Assembly: GCA_018969975.1 (NCBI GenBank)
Contig: JAGWXI010000015.1
Coordinates: forward strand, 1 to 42,601
DNA: 42,601 bases
DNA from: Burkholderiales bacterium
GTDB lineage: Bacteria; Pseudomonadota; Gammaproteobacteria; Burkholderiales; Burkholderiaceae_C
Reading direction: 5' to 3'
The notes under the pieces were generated by a model. That model did no database searches. It saw only the letters and a list, made by a program, of their open reading frames with translations, and was not told the DNA's origin. Shown here piece after piece: positions 16,699 to 25,300 of this stretch. Position numbers and translations under genes: made by a program. Each line of letters begins with the position of its first letter. Position 1 is the first letter of the stretch.

Positions 16699-18618
16699 AT
16701 GATTCCTGAACTTGGTCATTTCGCGCTTATCTTGGCAACTATCGTTGCTTTGATCCAAGGCGTACTGCCTTTGACGGGAACCTTTTTATCGTCAAGAGTT
16801 CTGCAAATTACTTTGCAATCTTTGGCAAGACCAATGGCTTTATTGCAATGCGCTTTGCTGGCTTTTGCTTTTGCTACGCTAGCAGCGGCTTTCTTGAGCA
16901 ATGATTTTTCACTCACCTATGTGGCCCAACATTCCAACTCCTTATTACCCAAGCCTTATCAATTCGCTGCGGTGTGGGGCGGTCATGAAGGATCCCTCTT
17001 GTTATGGGTGTTGTTGTTAGCAGTGTGGTCAATGGCTGTGGCTGTTTTTTCCAAAAGCTTGCCTCTGGATATGGTTGCACGGGTTTTAGGTGTTTTAGGT
17101 TTGATCTCAGTTGGTTTTCTTGTTTTTATCCTTACCACATCCAATCCATTTGAGCGCTTGTTACCAGCCGCTTTAGATGGACGAGATTTAAATCCCCTCT
17201 TGCAAGATCCTGGTCTTGTGATTCATCCTCCTATGCTCTACATGGGCTATGTTGGTATGTCCGTAGCGTTTGCTTTTGCAGTCTCTGCTTTGTTGAGTGG
17301 GCGCTTAGACGCGGCTTGGGCTCGCTGGTCCCGTCCTTGGACAGTGATTGCGTGGACTTTTCTAACCTTTGGAATCGGTTTAGGTTCATGGTGGGCTTAT
17401 TACGAATTAGGTTGGGGGGGGTGGTGGTTTTGGGACCCCGTTGAAAACGCTTCCCTGATGCCTTGGTTGGTAGCTACAGCATTGATTCATTCCTTAATGG
17501 TGACCGAAAAACGCGGTAGTTTCAAAGCATGGACGGTGCTTTTAGCCATTGCTGCATTTTCCTTATCGTTGCTAGGAACATTTTTAGTACGCTCTGGTGT
17601 GCTGACTTCTGTTCACGCTTTTGCTTCTGACCCAAAACGTGGCGTTTTTATATTGATTTTTTTAGCGATCGTGGTGGGTGCGTCTCTCACCCTATTTGCT
17701 TGGCGCGCTCCTCGCGTCACTTTGGGTGGACGAATGGAATTGGTTTCGCGTGAATCTTTTTTATTAGCCAACAGCGTTTTTTTGGTAGTGGCTACAGGGG
17801 CCGTGTTGCTCGGAACCATTTACCCTTTGATCATTGACGCTCTGAATATGGGCAAATTGTCTGTAGGGCCTCAGTATTTCAATGCGGTTTTTATCCCTTT
17901 GTTGGTACCCACTGTCTTTTTGATGTTGCCCGGTTCGGTCGCGCGCTGGAGAGAAGCAAAAGTTGCTGAAATCGCGCACACCTTGCGGTTCACAGGCCTG
18001 GTCGCAGTTGCTTTAGGGATAGCACTACCCATTGTTTTGGGTGGTTGGTCTTTGAGTGCGATGTTGGGCATATTTTTAGGAGCGTGGGTTGGTTTGGGTA
18101 CTTTGCAACAAGTTGTTGTGCGTTTGCGAAAGCCAGGCCGAATTGGCTTATCTTTTTGGGGTCAACACATCGCACATTTTGGAATTGCTGTTTTGGTAAT
18201 TGGCGTGACTGGGGTGAGCTCTTACGAGGTTGAGCGTGATGTGCGCATGCATGTAGATGACGTGGTCACGATTGCACCCTACAGCTTTAAGTTGAAATCC
18301 TTGGACGAAGTACAAGGTCCTAACTACAAAGCTATCCGGGCTGATGTCGAGGTCAGCCGTGGTGGTGAGGTGATTGAAACCCTTTTTCCTGAGAAGCGAC
18401 GCTATTTCTCTTCTGCTATGCCGATGACTGAAGCGGGAATTGACTCTGGGTTTATGCGCGATCTCTATGTATCTCTTGGCGAACCCTTAGATGATGCCCG
18501 CACTGAATGGAGTATGCGGGTTTATTACAAACCTTTCGTGCCTTGGCTGTGGGCAGGAGTGTTGTTGATGGTGCTAGGAGGGGTGTTTGCTGCGTTAGAT
18601 CGAAGGTACCGCGCATGA
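16699..18618 (+). CDS. ccmF: CcmF, cytochrome c heme lyase subunit
   Basis: The 639-residue polytopic protein has WGGHEGSLLLW near residue 93, the WWD heme-binding domain GWGGWWFWDPVENASLMPW near 237-255, and TFLVRSGVLTSVHAFASDP shortly after, all diagnostic for CcmF. It carries about 15 membrane helices and a periplasmic domain near the C-terminus. It ligates heme from CcmE to apocytochrome with CcmH/CcmI. An eight-G homopolymer at 17414-17421 lies inside the WWD codons. The stop overlaps ccmG by four bases. Confidence 0.97.
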   Translation: MIPELGHFALILATIVALIQGVLPLTGTFLSSRVLQITLQSLARPMALLQCALLAFAFATLAAAFLSNDFSLTYVAQHSNSLLPKPYQFAAVWGGHEGSLLLWVLLLAVWSMAVAVFSKSLPLDMVARVLGVLGLISVGFLVFILTTSNPFERLLPAALDGRDLNPLLQDPGLVIHPPMLYMGYVGMSVAFAFAVSALLSGRLDAAWARWSRPWTVIAWTFLTFGIGLGSWWAYYELGWGGWWFWDPVENASLMPWLVATALIHSLMVTEKRGSFKAWTVLLAIAAFSLSLLGTFLVRSGVLTSVHAFASDPKRGVFILIFLAIVVGASLTLFAWRAPRVTLGGRMELVSRESFLLANSVFLVVATGAVLLGTIYPLIIDALNMGKLSVGPQYFNAVFIPLLVPTVFLMLPGSVARWREAKVAEIAHTLRFTGLVAVALGIALPIVLGGWSLSAMLGIFLGAWVGLGTLQQVVVRLRKPGRIGLSFWGQHIAHFGIAVLVIGVTGVSSYEVERDVRMHVDDVVTIAPYSFKLKSLDEVQGPNYKAIRADVEVSRGGEVIETLFPEKRRYFSSAMPMTEAGIDSGFMRDLYVSLGEPLDDARTEWSMRVYYKPFVPWLWAGVLLMVLGGVFAALDRRYRA

Positions 18619-19193
18619 AAAAGGTTTTTATTCCTTTGATTTTTTTCTTTGCATTGGTGATCTTTCTCGCTATTGGTTTGAACCGTGACCCGCGAGAAAT
18701 TCCTTCTCCCTTGATTGGCAAACCTGCACCTGCTTTTACTTCTGTCACCTTAGAGAGTGACAAAACGTTTTCTCCACAACAAATGCTTGGGAAAGTATGG
18801 CTTTTGAATGTGTGGGCGACTTGGTGTGTCGCATGCCGTCAGGAACATCCTGTTTTGGTGGCGTTTTCCGAAAAAAATAATATTCCTATCATTGGGCTGA
18901 GCTACAAAGAAATTCAACCTCAGGACCCTGCATACAAGCAAAGCGACGCTACCAAATTGCAACTCGCGCGGGAGCGCAGTGCTATCTGGTTGCAACGCTA
19001 CGGCAATCCTTATGCCACTTCCGTGATGGATTTAGATGGCCGGGTGGGCATTCAATACGGGGTCTACGGTGTCCCTGAAACCTATGTCATTGATCAGCAA
19101 GGCGTGATACGTTTCAAACACGTGGGGGCAGTTACTCCACAACTTTTGGCAGATAAGATTTTGCCTTTGATTCAAGGGCTGGGTAACTCATGA
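18615..19193 (+). CDS. ccmG: CcmG/DsbE, periplasmic thiol:disulfide oxidoreductase
   Basis: With the ATG at 18615 overlapping the ccmF stop (ATGA), the protein has 192 residues: an N-terminal anchor (3-21), then a thioredoxin fold with active site WCVAC (C71, C74), the GVYGVPETYVID cis-proline segment and a final helix. CcmG reduces the CXXCH cysteines of apocytochrome, directly or through CcmH. Upstream in-frame codons back to 18507 lie inside ccmF and are not used. Confidence 0.95.
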   Translation: MKKVFIPLIFFFALVIFLAIGLNRDPREIPSPLIGKPAPAFTSVTLESDKTFSPQQMLGKVWLLNVWATWCVACRQEHPVLVAFSEKNNIPIIGLSYKEIQPQDPAYKQSDATKLQLARERSAIWLQRYGNPYATSVMDLDGRVGIQYGVYGVPETYVIDQQGVIRFKHVGAVTPQLLADKILPLIQGLGNS

Positions 19194-19639
19194 GGTTCCT
19201 TGGGGCTATTTTGATTTCTTTGTGGATAGGCATGTGCAGCGCACGCGAAGCTGCACCATTAGCCCAAGATCCAGTTCTAGAGGCACGTTTGGTGAAGTTA
19301 TCGCATGAGCTTCGCTGCTTGGTATGTCAAAACGAATCACTGTCTTCTTCCCGTGCGGAATTAGCGGAGGACTTGCGTCGTGAAGTACGTGATTTGATTC
19401 GGGCCAATAAATCAGACCAAGAAATCAAAGATTTTTTGGTTTCCCGTTACGGTGACTTTGTGCTCTATAGACCTGAAGTCAAGCCCTTAACCTGGGTGCT
19501 TTGGTTCGGTCCATTTGTGGTGTTGTTGGTAGCCGGCGTCTTTTTATTGGTTTATCTGCGCCAGCGTCGATCATCTGTCAAACCCATGGTTTTAAGCGAA
19601 GCCGAACGCGCTCGGGTTGAACAACTACTGAAAGATTGA
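19190..19639 (+). CDS. ccmH: CcmH (CcmL-type), thiol-reducing heme lyase subunit
   Basis: A 149-residue protein with a signal peptide/anchor (about 1-18), the LRCLVCQN active-site motif (C43, C46) in a three-helix domain, and a C-terminal membrane helix (WVLWFGPFVVLLVAGVFLLV). This is the short CcmH form; the TPR part is a separate gene downstream (ccmI). The start overlaps the ccmG stop by four bases. Confidence 0.95.
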   Translation: MRFLGAILISLWIGMCSAREAAPLAQDPVLEARLVKLSHELRCLVCQNESLSSSRAELAEDLRREVRDLIRANKSDQEIKDFLVSRYGDFVLYRPEVKPLTWVLWFGPFVVLLVAGVFLLVYLRQRRSSVKPMVLSEAERARVEQLLKD

Positions 19640-19640
19640 T

Positions 19641-20936
19641 GTGAATCCAGCTCTGAGCTTTCTCTTATGCGCTTTAGCACTGGTAGCTATTGTGTTGGTC
19701 GTTTTAGGTACGAGCATTTGGCGTGGTTCCAAGCTTGGTGCTCAAGAGGCGCACCAAGCGCAAATTCGAGCAGATGACCCTGTCCAAGCAAATGCTGCCG
19801 TGTACCGAGATCAGATTCGTGACTTAGAAAAAGAATATTTGCTAGGAAACGCAACGAGCCAAGAATTGCAGATTGCAAAAGATGAACTGGCAAGGCGCAT
19901 GCTAGAAGACTTAGGGGAGATGCAGGATCCTCTTGCTCAGAAAGACCAGGCCTCGCTCGTTACAAAACCCCAGGCGCAAGCTTGGCGCGCACCTTGGGTA
20001 GGTGTTATGAGTTTTGTATTCCTAGTGCCCATAGCAGCCATGCTGATGTACGCCAGTCTGGGCCAACCTCTTGCACTAGACCCTGAAAATTTACAGTTTC
20101 AGGCGCAAGAAGGCTCGGATATTACGCCTGAAAAAATGGCTGAAATGGCGACAGCGCTCACGCGTCGCTTGCAGGACCAACCTAATCAAGTAGATGGCTG
20201 GGTCATGCTTGCGCGCATACAACGCGCGCGTGAATATTTTGATGAATCTGACGAGGCCTTCAAAAAAGCGCTGGCGCTTAGCAAAGACGACAACTTGGCA
20301 ATTGAACATGCTGAAGTCTTGGCGCAAAAAAACCAAGGTAACTTTTCAGGACAGCCTTGGGCCATTATTCAGCGTGTTTTAACAGCAGACCCGCAACACT
20401 TGAATGCATTGCTACTGGCTGGCAGTGCGTCGTATGCAGAAATGAATTACCGATCAGCCTTGCGGTTTTGGGAGCGAGCCAGGGAAGTGATCGAACCCAA
20501 TTCTCTGGAAGCCCCGGAGCTAGACCAAGCAATAGCGCAAACTCGAGAAAAAATGGGCCTACCAGCTTCGCCATCGCGTAGTAACGCCATGGCGAATCGA
20601 ATAACTGGCAGAGTGAGTCTGATAAAGGAACTTGCTGACAAAGTAGCGCCCACGGACACAGTTTTTATTTTTGCAACCCCTGTTTCTGGCTCGCGAATGC
20701 CGTTAGCGATTATTAAAACTACGGCTGATAAATTACCCTATGACTTTGTATTAGATGACAGCACAGCTATGAGTTCTGGTGCCAAGCTATCTAGTATGAG
20801 CGAAGTCACTGTAAAGGTCCGTATCTCAAAAGGCGGACAGGCCGCAGTTCAGCCCGGCGATTTGGGCGTCAGTCTTACCCCAGTGAAACTAGGCAGTAGC
20901 GGTCTCAATCTCATGGTGCGAGAGCCTTTGCAATAA
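19641..20936 (+). CDS. ccmI: CcmI, TPR apocytochrome c chaperone
   Basis: The 431-residue protein begins with a GTG one base after the ccmH stop. Residues 1-25 form a membrane helix. The stretch YRDQIRDLEKEYLLGNATSQEL is the family's conserved cytoplasmic coiled-coil domain. A second helix (WVGVMSFVFLVPIAAMLMYASLG) leads to a periplasmic TPR region (WVMLARIQRAREYFDESDEAFKKAL and a similar later repeat) and a beta-rich C-terminal domain. CcmI binds apocytochrome C-termini and presents them to the heme lyase. It is the last gene of the ccm operon. Confidence 0.93.
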   Translation: MNPALSFLLCALALVAIVLVVLGTSIWRGSKLGAQEAHQAQIRADDPVQANAAVYRDQIRDLEKEYLLGNATSQELQIAKDELARRMLEDLGEMQDPLAQKDQASLVTKPQAQAWRAPWVGVMSFVFLVPIAAMLMYASLGQPLALDPENLQFQAQEGSDITPEKMAEMATALTRRLQDQPNQVDGWVMLARIQRAREYFDESDEAFKKALALSKDDNLAIEHAEVLAQKNQGNFSGQPWAIIQRVLTADPQHLNALLLAGSASYAEMNYRSALRFWERAREVIEPNSLEAPELDQAIAQTREKMGLPASPSRSNAMANRITGRVSLIKELADKVAPTDTVFIFATPVSGSRMPLAIIKTTADKLPYDFVLDDSTAMSSGAKLSSMSEVTVKVRISKGGQAAVQPGDLGVSLTPVKLGSSGLNLMVREPLQ

Positions 20937-20958
20937 AAAAGCCCCAAAAATTTGGGGC
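20935..20958 (-). terminator. Intrinsic terminator after the response-regulator gene
   Basis: Read on the minus strand, an 8-base-pair perfect stem (GCCCCAAA/TTTGGGGC, 20958-20951 with 20948-20941) and a two-base loop are followed by six T residues (20940-20935). This is a standard Rho-independent terminator 19 bases after the response-regulator stop. On the plus strand the hairpin lies just after ccmI but has no T tract, so it serves mainly the minus operon. Confidence 0.85.
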
Positions 20959-20977
20959 CTTGGGAGCTGGCTGTTAA

Positions 20978-21568
20978 TTAAAGCAAACCGTGGGTGCGTG
21001 CAAAGTGTAGGGTTTGGGTGCGACTTTTGACACCAAGACGTCTAAACAGGCGCCAAAGGTGCACTTTGACGGTGTGTTCACTGATGTCTAACTCTTCCGC
21101 GATTTCTCGGTTACCCAAGCCACGGTCTAGCATGATGATGAGTTGCTTTTGACGCTTGGAGAGCTTGGTGTCACCCAAGGGAATGGTTTCTTCCTCACCA
21201 ACTTCGGCGGCAAATAAGCCTTTCAGAGCCTCGCCAATTTCGTTGCTTGGTACTGATTTTTCAATATAAATGTCTGCCCCAGCTTCGATACAAGTTTCTT
21301 CTGCTTCACCTGCGGGCATAGAAGATAAAACAGCCAAAGGCACATCCGGGTACATTTTTTTGACTTCGGTGACTGCGCTGGTGCCCTTGACGCCAGGCAA
21401 GAGCAAGTCAAGCACAAACAGTGTCGGCTCTCCGTTTTTGATAATGGCGGCCTGTAATTCACTAAATTTGTCTAATTCGATGACCTTGGTGGAAGAGCGC
21501 ATGCGACGCAACAGCATGGCAATGGCGGAACGGACTAAGGGATGGTCATCGATGATGTACATACTCAT
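20978..21568 (-). CDS. Orphan NarL/FixJ-type response regulator
   Basis: The 196-residue regulator has a receiver domain (about 1-120) with acidic pocket D7-D8, phosphoacceptor D54 in FVLDLLLPG, switch Ser82/Ser83 and K104. A LuxR-type HTH (about 133-196) includes LSKRQKQLI, GLGNREIAEEL and SEHTVKVHLWRLFRRLGV. An AGGAG eight bases before the ATG supports the start. No histidine kinase is encoded in the window. It begins 24 bases after trpS on the same strand and ends before a terminator, so it is probably the last gene of the lolC-to-trpS operon. Confidence 0.93.
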   Translation of the reverse strand: MSMYIIDDHPLVRSAIAMLLRRMRSSTKVIELDKFSELQAAIIKNGEPTLFVLDLLLPGVKGTSAVTEVKKMYPDVPLAVLSSMPAGEAEETCIEAGADIYIEKSVPSNEIGEALKGLFAAEVGEEETIPLGDTKLSKRQKQLIIMLDRGLGNREIAEELDISEHTVKVHLWRLFRRLGVKSRTQTLHFARTHGLL

Positions 21569-21592
21569 TTTTATTACTCCTGCTCGTGTAAG

Positions 21593-22789
21593 TTAGTAGT
21601 TTAGCCCCATTGCTGCCCGAACATCGCACATGGTGGCTCGGGCGGTTATGCGTGCTTTTTCAGTACCTGCGTCGACAATATCACGAACGAGCTGGGGTTG
21701 GCTTAGGTATTTCTCAGCACGCTCAAACATGGGTTGTTGCTCGAGCAAGATCGCATCAATGATGGGCTGTTTGCAGTCCAGGCAGCCAATGCCAGCAGTT
21801 TTACAGCCTTGGGTCACCCACTTTTTGGTGTCATCCGTGCTGTAGACCTTGTGGAATTGCCAAACAGGGCAGTTCTCAGGATTACCAGCATCGGTGCGTT
21901 TGACGCGTGCGGGGTCGGTGGGCATGCGCTTGACTTTGTGCTCCAGCGTGGCGCGGTCTTCACGGATGGCAATGGCGTTGTTATAACTTTTGCTCATCTT
22001 GGCGCCGTCTAAGCCTGGCAGTTTGCTGGCTTCGGTCAATAAAACTTGCGGCTCGGGCAAGATGACTTTGCCCGTTCCTTTGAAGTAGCCCTCTAAACGC
22101 TCACGGTCTAAGGCGTCGAGCTCAGGTGCGCTAGATAAATAGCCCATAGCGCCTTCTAATGCCTTGGCGTCTCCAGTCTCTTGGTAGGTTTTGCGCGATT
22201 TCTCAAACCGCTTAACGCTGTCTTTCGGCAACTTGGCCAAACTGGCTTGGGCTTTCTCGAGGGCGTTGGCTTCGCGCCCATAGAGATGGTTGAAGCGTCT
22301 TGCAGCTTCGCGGGTTAATTCAACATGGCTGGCTTGGTCTTCGCCCACTGGCACATATTTGGCTTTGTAAATCAGGATGTCAGCCGCCTGTAGCAGGGGA
22401 TAGCCCAAAAAACCGTAAGTGGCCAGGTCTTTGTCTTTGAGTTTTTCTTGCTGGTCTTTGTAGGTGGGTACCCGTTCTAACCAACCCAATGGCGTACCCA
22501 TAGCGAGAAGGGTGAAAAGCTCGGCATGTTCAGGTATGCGGCTTTGCAAAAACATGGTGCACTGGTTAGGGTCGAGGCCTACGGCCAGCCAATCGATCAC
22601 CATCTCATACACATTTTGTTCAATGACTTCGCGGCTTTCGTAGTGCGTGGTCAGAGCGTGCCAATCGGCGACGAAGTAGTAGCACTCCATTTCAGACTGC
22701 AAACGCACCCAGTTTTTCAAGGCGCCGTGGTAGTGGCCTAAATGCAATGCACCCGTGGGGCGCATGCCCGAGAGAACGCGGTCTTTCAT
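21593..22789 (-). CDS. trpS: Tryptophanyl-tRNA synthetase
   Basis: A class I aminoacyl-tRNA synthetase that charges tRNA-Trp. The HIGH-like motif HLGH is at 16-19 and the KMSKS motif is intact at 264-268. GEDQASHVELTREAARRFN is the family's substrate-binding helix. The ATG at 22789 places SGMRPTGALHLGH at the N-terminus and has a GAGA ribosome site; longer in-frame starts add an unrelated tail. At 398 residues it is longer than the usual ~330-340 because of an insertion of about 65 residues (roughly 177-241) between the catalytic halves. Confidence 0.97.
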   Translation of the reverse strand: MKDRVLSGMRPTGALHLGHYHGALKNWVRLQSEMECYYFVADWHALTTHYESREVIEQNVYEMVIDWLAVGLDPNQCTMFLQSRIPEHAELFTLLAMGTPLGWLERVPTYKDQQEKLKDKDLATYGFLGYPLLQAADILIYKAKYVPVGEDQASHVELTREAARRFNHLYGREANALEKAQASLAKLPKDSVKRFEKSRKTYQETGDAKALEGAMGYLSSAPELDALDRERLEGYFKGTGKVILPEPQVLLTEASKLPGLDGAKMSKSYNNAIAIREDRATLEHKVKRMPTDPARVKRTDAGNPENCPVWQFHKVYSTDDTKKWVTQGCKTAGIGCLDCKQPIIDAILLEQQPMFERAEKYLSQPQLVRDIVDAGTEKARITARATMCDVRAAMGLNY

Positions 22790-22862
22790 GAATTTATCTC
22801 TGTGGAATGAATTGGCAGAATTGTCGCACTGGCTTGCAGCAGGTTTGTTCAACAGCGGTTCA

Positions 22863-23501
22863 CTAAGAAAGGCCCAATGCCCGTAAAGCTCCGCGTCCTT
22901 GCCTCAAGATGAGGGGGTCACCGCCACCATCCATGCTGGTGAGATCAACCACCGTGGTGGCTTCTAGCGGACAAGCGCCAGCGTCGATCACGGCAGCGAG
23001 TTCGTGCTCAAAACGCTCGCGAATCTCTTGTGCGTCATTCAAGGGCTGGGTTTCGCCGGGGGGGATCAATGTGGTGGCAAGCAGGGGTTCGCCATGCAGC
23101 GCCAAAAGTTCCAGCAAGGTTTTGTTCTCTGGCACCCGCAGTCCGATGGTTTTGCGTTGCGGATGGCTCACACGCCGGGGGACTTCTTTGGTGGCCTCTA
23201 ATAAGAATGTGTAGGCGCCTGGGGTTGCCGCCTTGAGCAGACGGAATTGGCGGTTGTCCACTTTGGCGTAGTTGGCCAACTCGGACAAATCGCGACACAG
23301 CAAGGTGAGGTGGTGCTTGTCGTCTACTTGGCGAATGCGGCGCATCTTTTCGACAGCGGTTTTGTCATCTAAGTGGCAGACCAAGGCGTAGCTCGAATCG
23401 GTTGGCACGGCCACCACGCCACCGCTGGCGAGGAAAGCCACGGCCTGTTTGAGTAAGCGCGGTTGGGGGTTTTCAGGATGCACCTGCAGAAACTGGGCCA
23501 T
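22863..23501 (-). CDS. yciO: YciO/YrdC/Sua5-family protein
   Basis: The 212-residue protein has the YrdC fold: GGVVAVPTDSSYALVCHLDD near 28-47, KHHLTLLCRDLSEL, GAYTFLLEATKEVPRRV, and TIGLRVPENKTLLELL. YrdC/TsaC enzymes make threonylcarbamoyl-AMP for the t6A37 modification of tRNA. This length and the KHHLTLLC variant fit the YciO subgroup, whose exact role is less certain. It lies 73 bases upstream of trpS, suggesting a translation-linked operon. Confidence 0.88.
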   Translation of the reverse strand: MAQFLQVHPENPQPRLLKQAVAFLASGGVVAVPTDSSYALVCHLDDKTAVEKMRRIRQVDDKHHLTLLCRDLSELANYAKVDNRQFRLLKAATPGAYTFLLEATKEVPRRVSHPQRKTIGLRVPENKTLLELLALHGEPLLATTLIPPGETQPLNDAQEIRERFEHELAAVIDAGACPLEATTVVDLTSMDGGGDPLILRQGRGALRALGLS

Positions 23502-23513
23502 GGCTGGTTTGGC

Positions 23514-24446
23514 TCAATCGTGGGCGGGTGGAATACTTTTGGCGTGTTCGCGTTGCCCGAGCCAGCCAGCACCCAAGCCGCACAGGGCAATCAAAGACAT
23601 ACCCAATAGCGCAATCGGGTCAGGAATATGGGAGAAGACAACCCACCCCGTCAAGGTGGCAAAAGCGATGCCACTATAGAGAAAAGGCGTGACGCGTGAA
23701 GCTGGCGCACGCGCAAAGGCCACTATCAGAAGGTAGTGCCCTAAGGTTCCAGCACTACCAATCAAAACCATCAATATCCATTGAAAACCAGTTAGTTCGG
23801 TGGTCCAAACGCCCAGGACTAAACAGGTAGATACCAATGCGCCGACCCAGCCGGTATATATATGCATGGTCTCCGGTGTTTCTGTTTTAGCCATGTGGCT
23901 GGTCAAAATTTGGAAGCAGGAATAAGACAACACCATCAGCATTGGCATCCAGGCATGGCTTGCATCCATGCTGCCACCCGGACGCACGATCAGCATGGCT
24001 CCCACCATGCCGCCAAAGACAAATAACCAACGCAACTTGGAGACCTGTTCTTTTAAGACAAAGCGCGCCAAGATGGTGACCGTCAAAGGCGACAACATGG
24101 CAATTGCACTGAATTCGGCGACGGGCATACGAATCAGACTTCCAAAAGCCAAAAAACTAGACGCTAACAGTAGCAAGCCACGAATGACTTGGAGTTTCCA
24201 ATCTCGGGTCTGAAAAACAGATCGGCCTTTACGCGGCAAGATCAGGGCGGTGGTTGCAACGGCTTGGAAGGCATACCGAAACCACAGCACCATCAACATG
24301 GGCACGCTGGCCAAAAGAAACTTATTAGTGGTGTCGAGCACCGCAAAGCACGCCATCGCAATCACGGCATAGAGCATGCCAGCCATGGCTTGTTGCGCGG
24401 AGAGAGGGGAGCCGTCTAGAGACGTGTGTTGGGAGCTTCTACTCAT
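23514..24446 (-). CDS. EamA/DMT-superfamily transporter
   Basis: A 310-residue inner-membrane protein with ten hydrophobic segments arranged as two EamA repeats. Typical features are GMLYAVIAMACFAVLDTTNKFL in the first helix and LMVLIGSAGTLGHYLLIVAFARAPASRVTPFLY in the second half. The start at 24446 overlaps the upstream stop (ATGA). DMT transporters export amino acids, nucleobases or drugs; no substrate can be inferred. It sits inside an otherwise housekeeping operon. Confidence 0.92.
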   Translation of the reverse strand: MSRSSQHTSLDGSPLSAQQAMAGMLYAVIAMACFAVLDTTNKFLLASVPMLMVLWFRYAFQAVATTALILPRKGRSVFQTRDWKLQVIRGLLLLASSFLAFGSLIRMPVAEFSAIAMLSPLTVTILARFVLKEQVSKLRWLFVFGGMVGAMLIVRPGGSMDASHAWMPMLMVLSYSCFQILTSHMAKTETPETMHIYTGWVGALVSTCLVLGVWTTELTGFQWILMVLIGSAGTLGHYLLIVAFARAPASRVTPFLYSGIAFATLTGWVVFSHIPDPIALLGMSLIALCGLGAGWLGQREHAKSIPPAHD

Positions 24447-25300
24447 TGGATGCGATGGGCCAAGGCTTCCCACACAGGGGTGAGCTGGCCGGGCAGCCAA
24501 GGCAAGGTACCTAAATCAATGCGGCTTTCTTCTGGGCTATGAAAATCGCTGCCGCGTGAAGCCAGCAGGTTGAATTCTTTCGCCATGTCACCGTATTTGA
24601 CATATTCAGCGGTGGTGTGGCTACCGGTTACCACTTCCACGCCTTGTCCACCATGGTTTTTGAATTCAGTGAAGAAGGCGTATTCCTCATTCGGCGTAAA
24701 GCTGTAACGTGCTGGATGGGCGATAACGGCAATGCCCTTTGCTTGGGTAATCCACTGCACCGCTTCTTTGAGCGAGGCCCAACGGTGTGGCACAAAGCCA
24801 GGTTTGCCCTCGGTCAAATACTTGCGAAAAACTTCGTGGGTATCAGCGCAAACACCCGACTCGACAAGATAGCGGGCGAAGTGGGTGCGAGAGATGAGTT
24901 CTGGGTTACCCACATATTTCAAGGCGCCCTCATAACAACCATGGATACCAACTTGCGCTAACCCCTGCGCCATGACGAGGGCGCGTTCGCCACGACCGCC
25001 TCGGGTTTTCTGCAAGCCTTGTTGCAAAGCCATATCCAGGTGGTCAAAGCCTAGTCCAACAATGTGCACGGTTTGTCCGGCGAAAGTGACGGAAATTTCA
25101 GTTCCAGTGAGGTACTGCATACCTTGGGCTTTGGCGGCAGTCAGTGCGCGGGCTTGACCGCTAATTTCGTCATGGTCGGTCAGCGCCCAAAGTTCGACAC
25201 CGTTGGCTTTGGCACGCTTTGCTAACACCTCAGGGGTAAGTGTGCCGTCAGAAACCACTGAATGACAGTGCAAATCGGCGTTTAATACAGTTTTGATCAC
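24443..25300 (-). CDS. rnm: PHP-domain phosphoesterase (RNase AM / nucleoside 3',5'-bisphosphate phosphatase type)
   Basis: The 285-residue PHP-fold metalloenzyme has metal-ligand motifs ADLHCHSVVSDG (8-19) and ALTDHDE (39-45), a later HRWASLKEAV, GIAVIAHPARY and LLASRGSDFHSP. This matches the YciV/Rnm family, which hydrolyses 3',5'-nucleoside bisphosphates and trims RNA 5' ends. It uses a GTG start that overlaps the tatD-like stop (GTGA), so translation is probably coupled. The gene symbol follows the family; orthology to E. coli rnm is inferred. Confidence 0.88.
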   Translation of the reverse strand: MIKTVLNADLHCHSVVSDGTLTPEVLAKRAKANGVELWALTDHDEISGQARALTAAKAQGMQYLTGTEISVTFAGQTVHIVGLGFDHLDMALQQGLQKTRGGRGERALVMAQGLAQVGIHGCYEGALKYVGNPELISRTHFARYLVESGVCADTHEVFRKYLTEGKPGFVPHRWASLKEAVQWITQAKGIAVIAHPARYSFTPNEEYAFFTEFKNHGGQGVEVVTGSHTTAEYVKYGDMAKEFNLLASRGSDFHSPEESRIDLGTLPWLPGQLTPVWEALAHRIQ

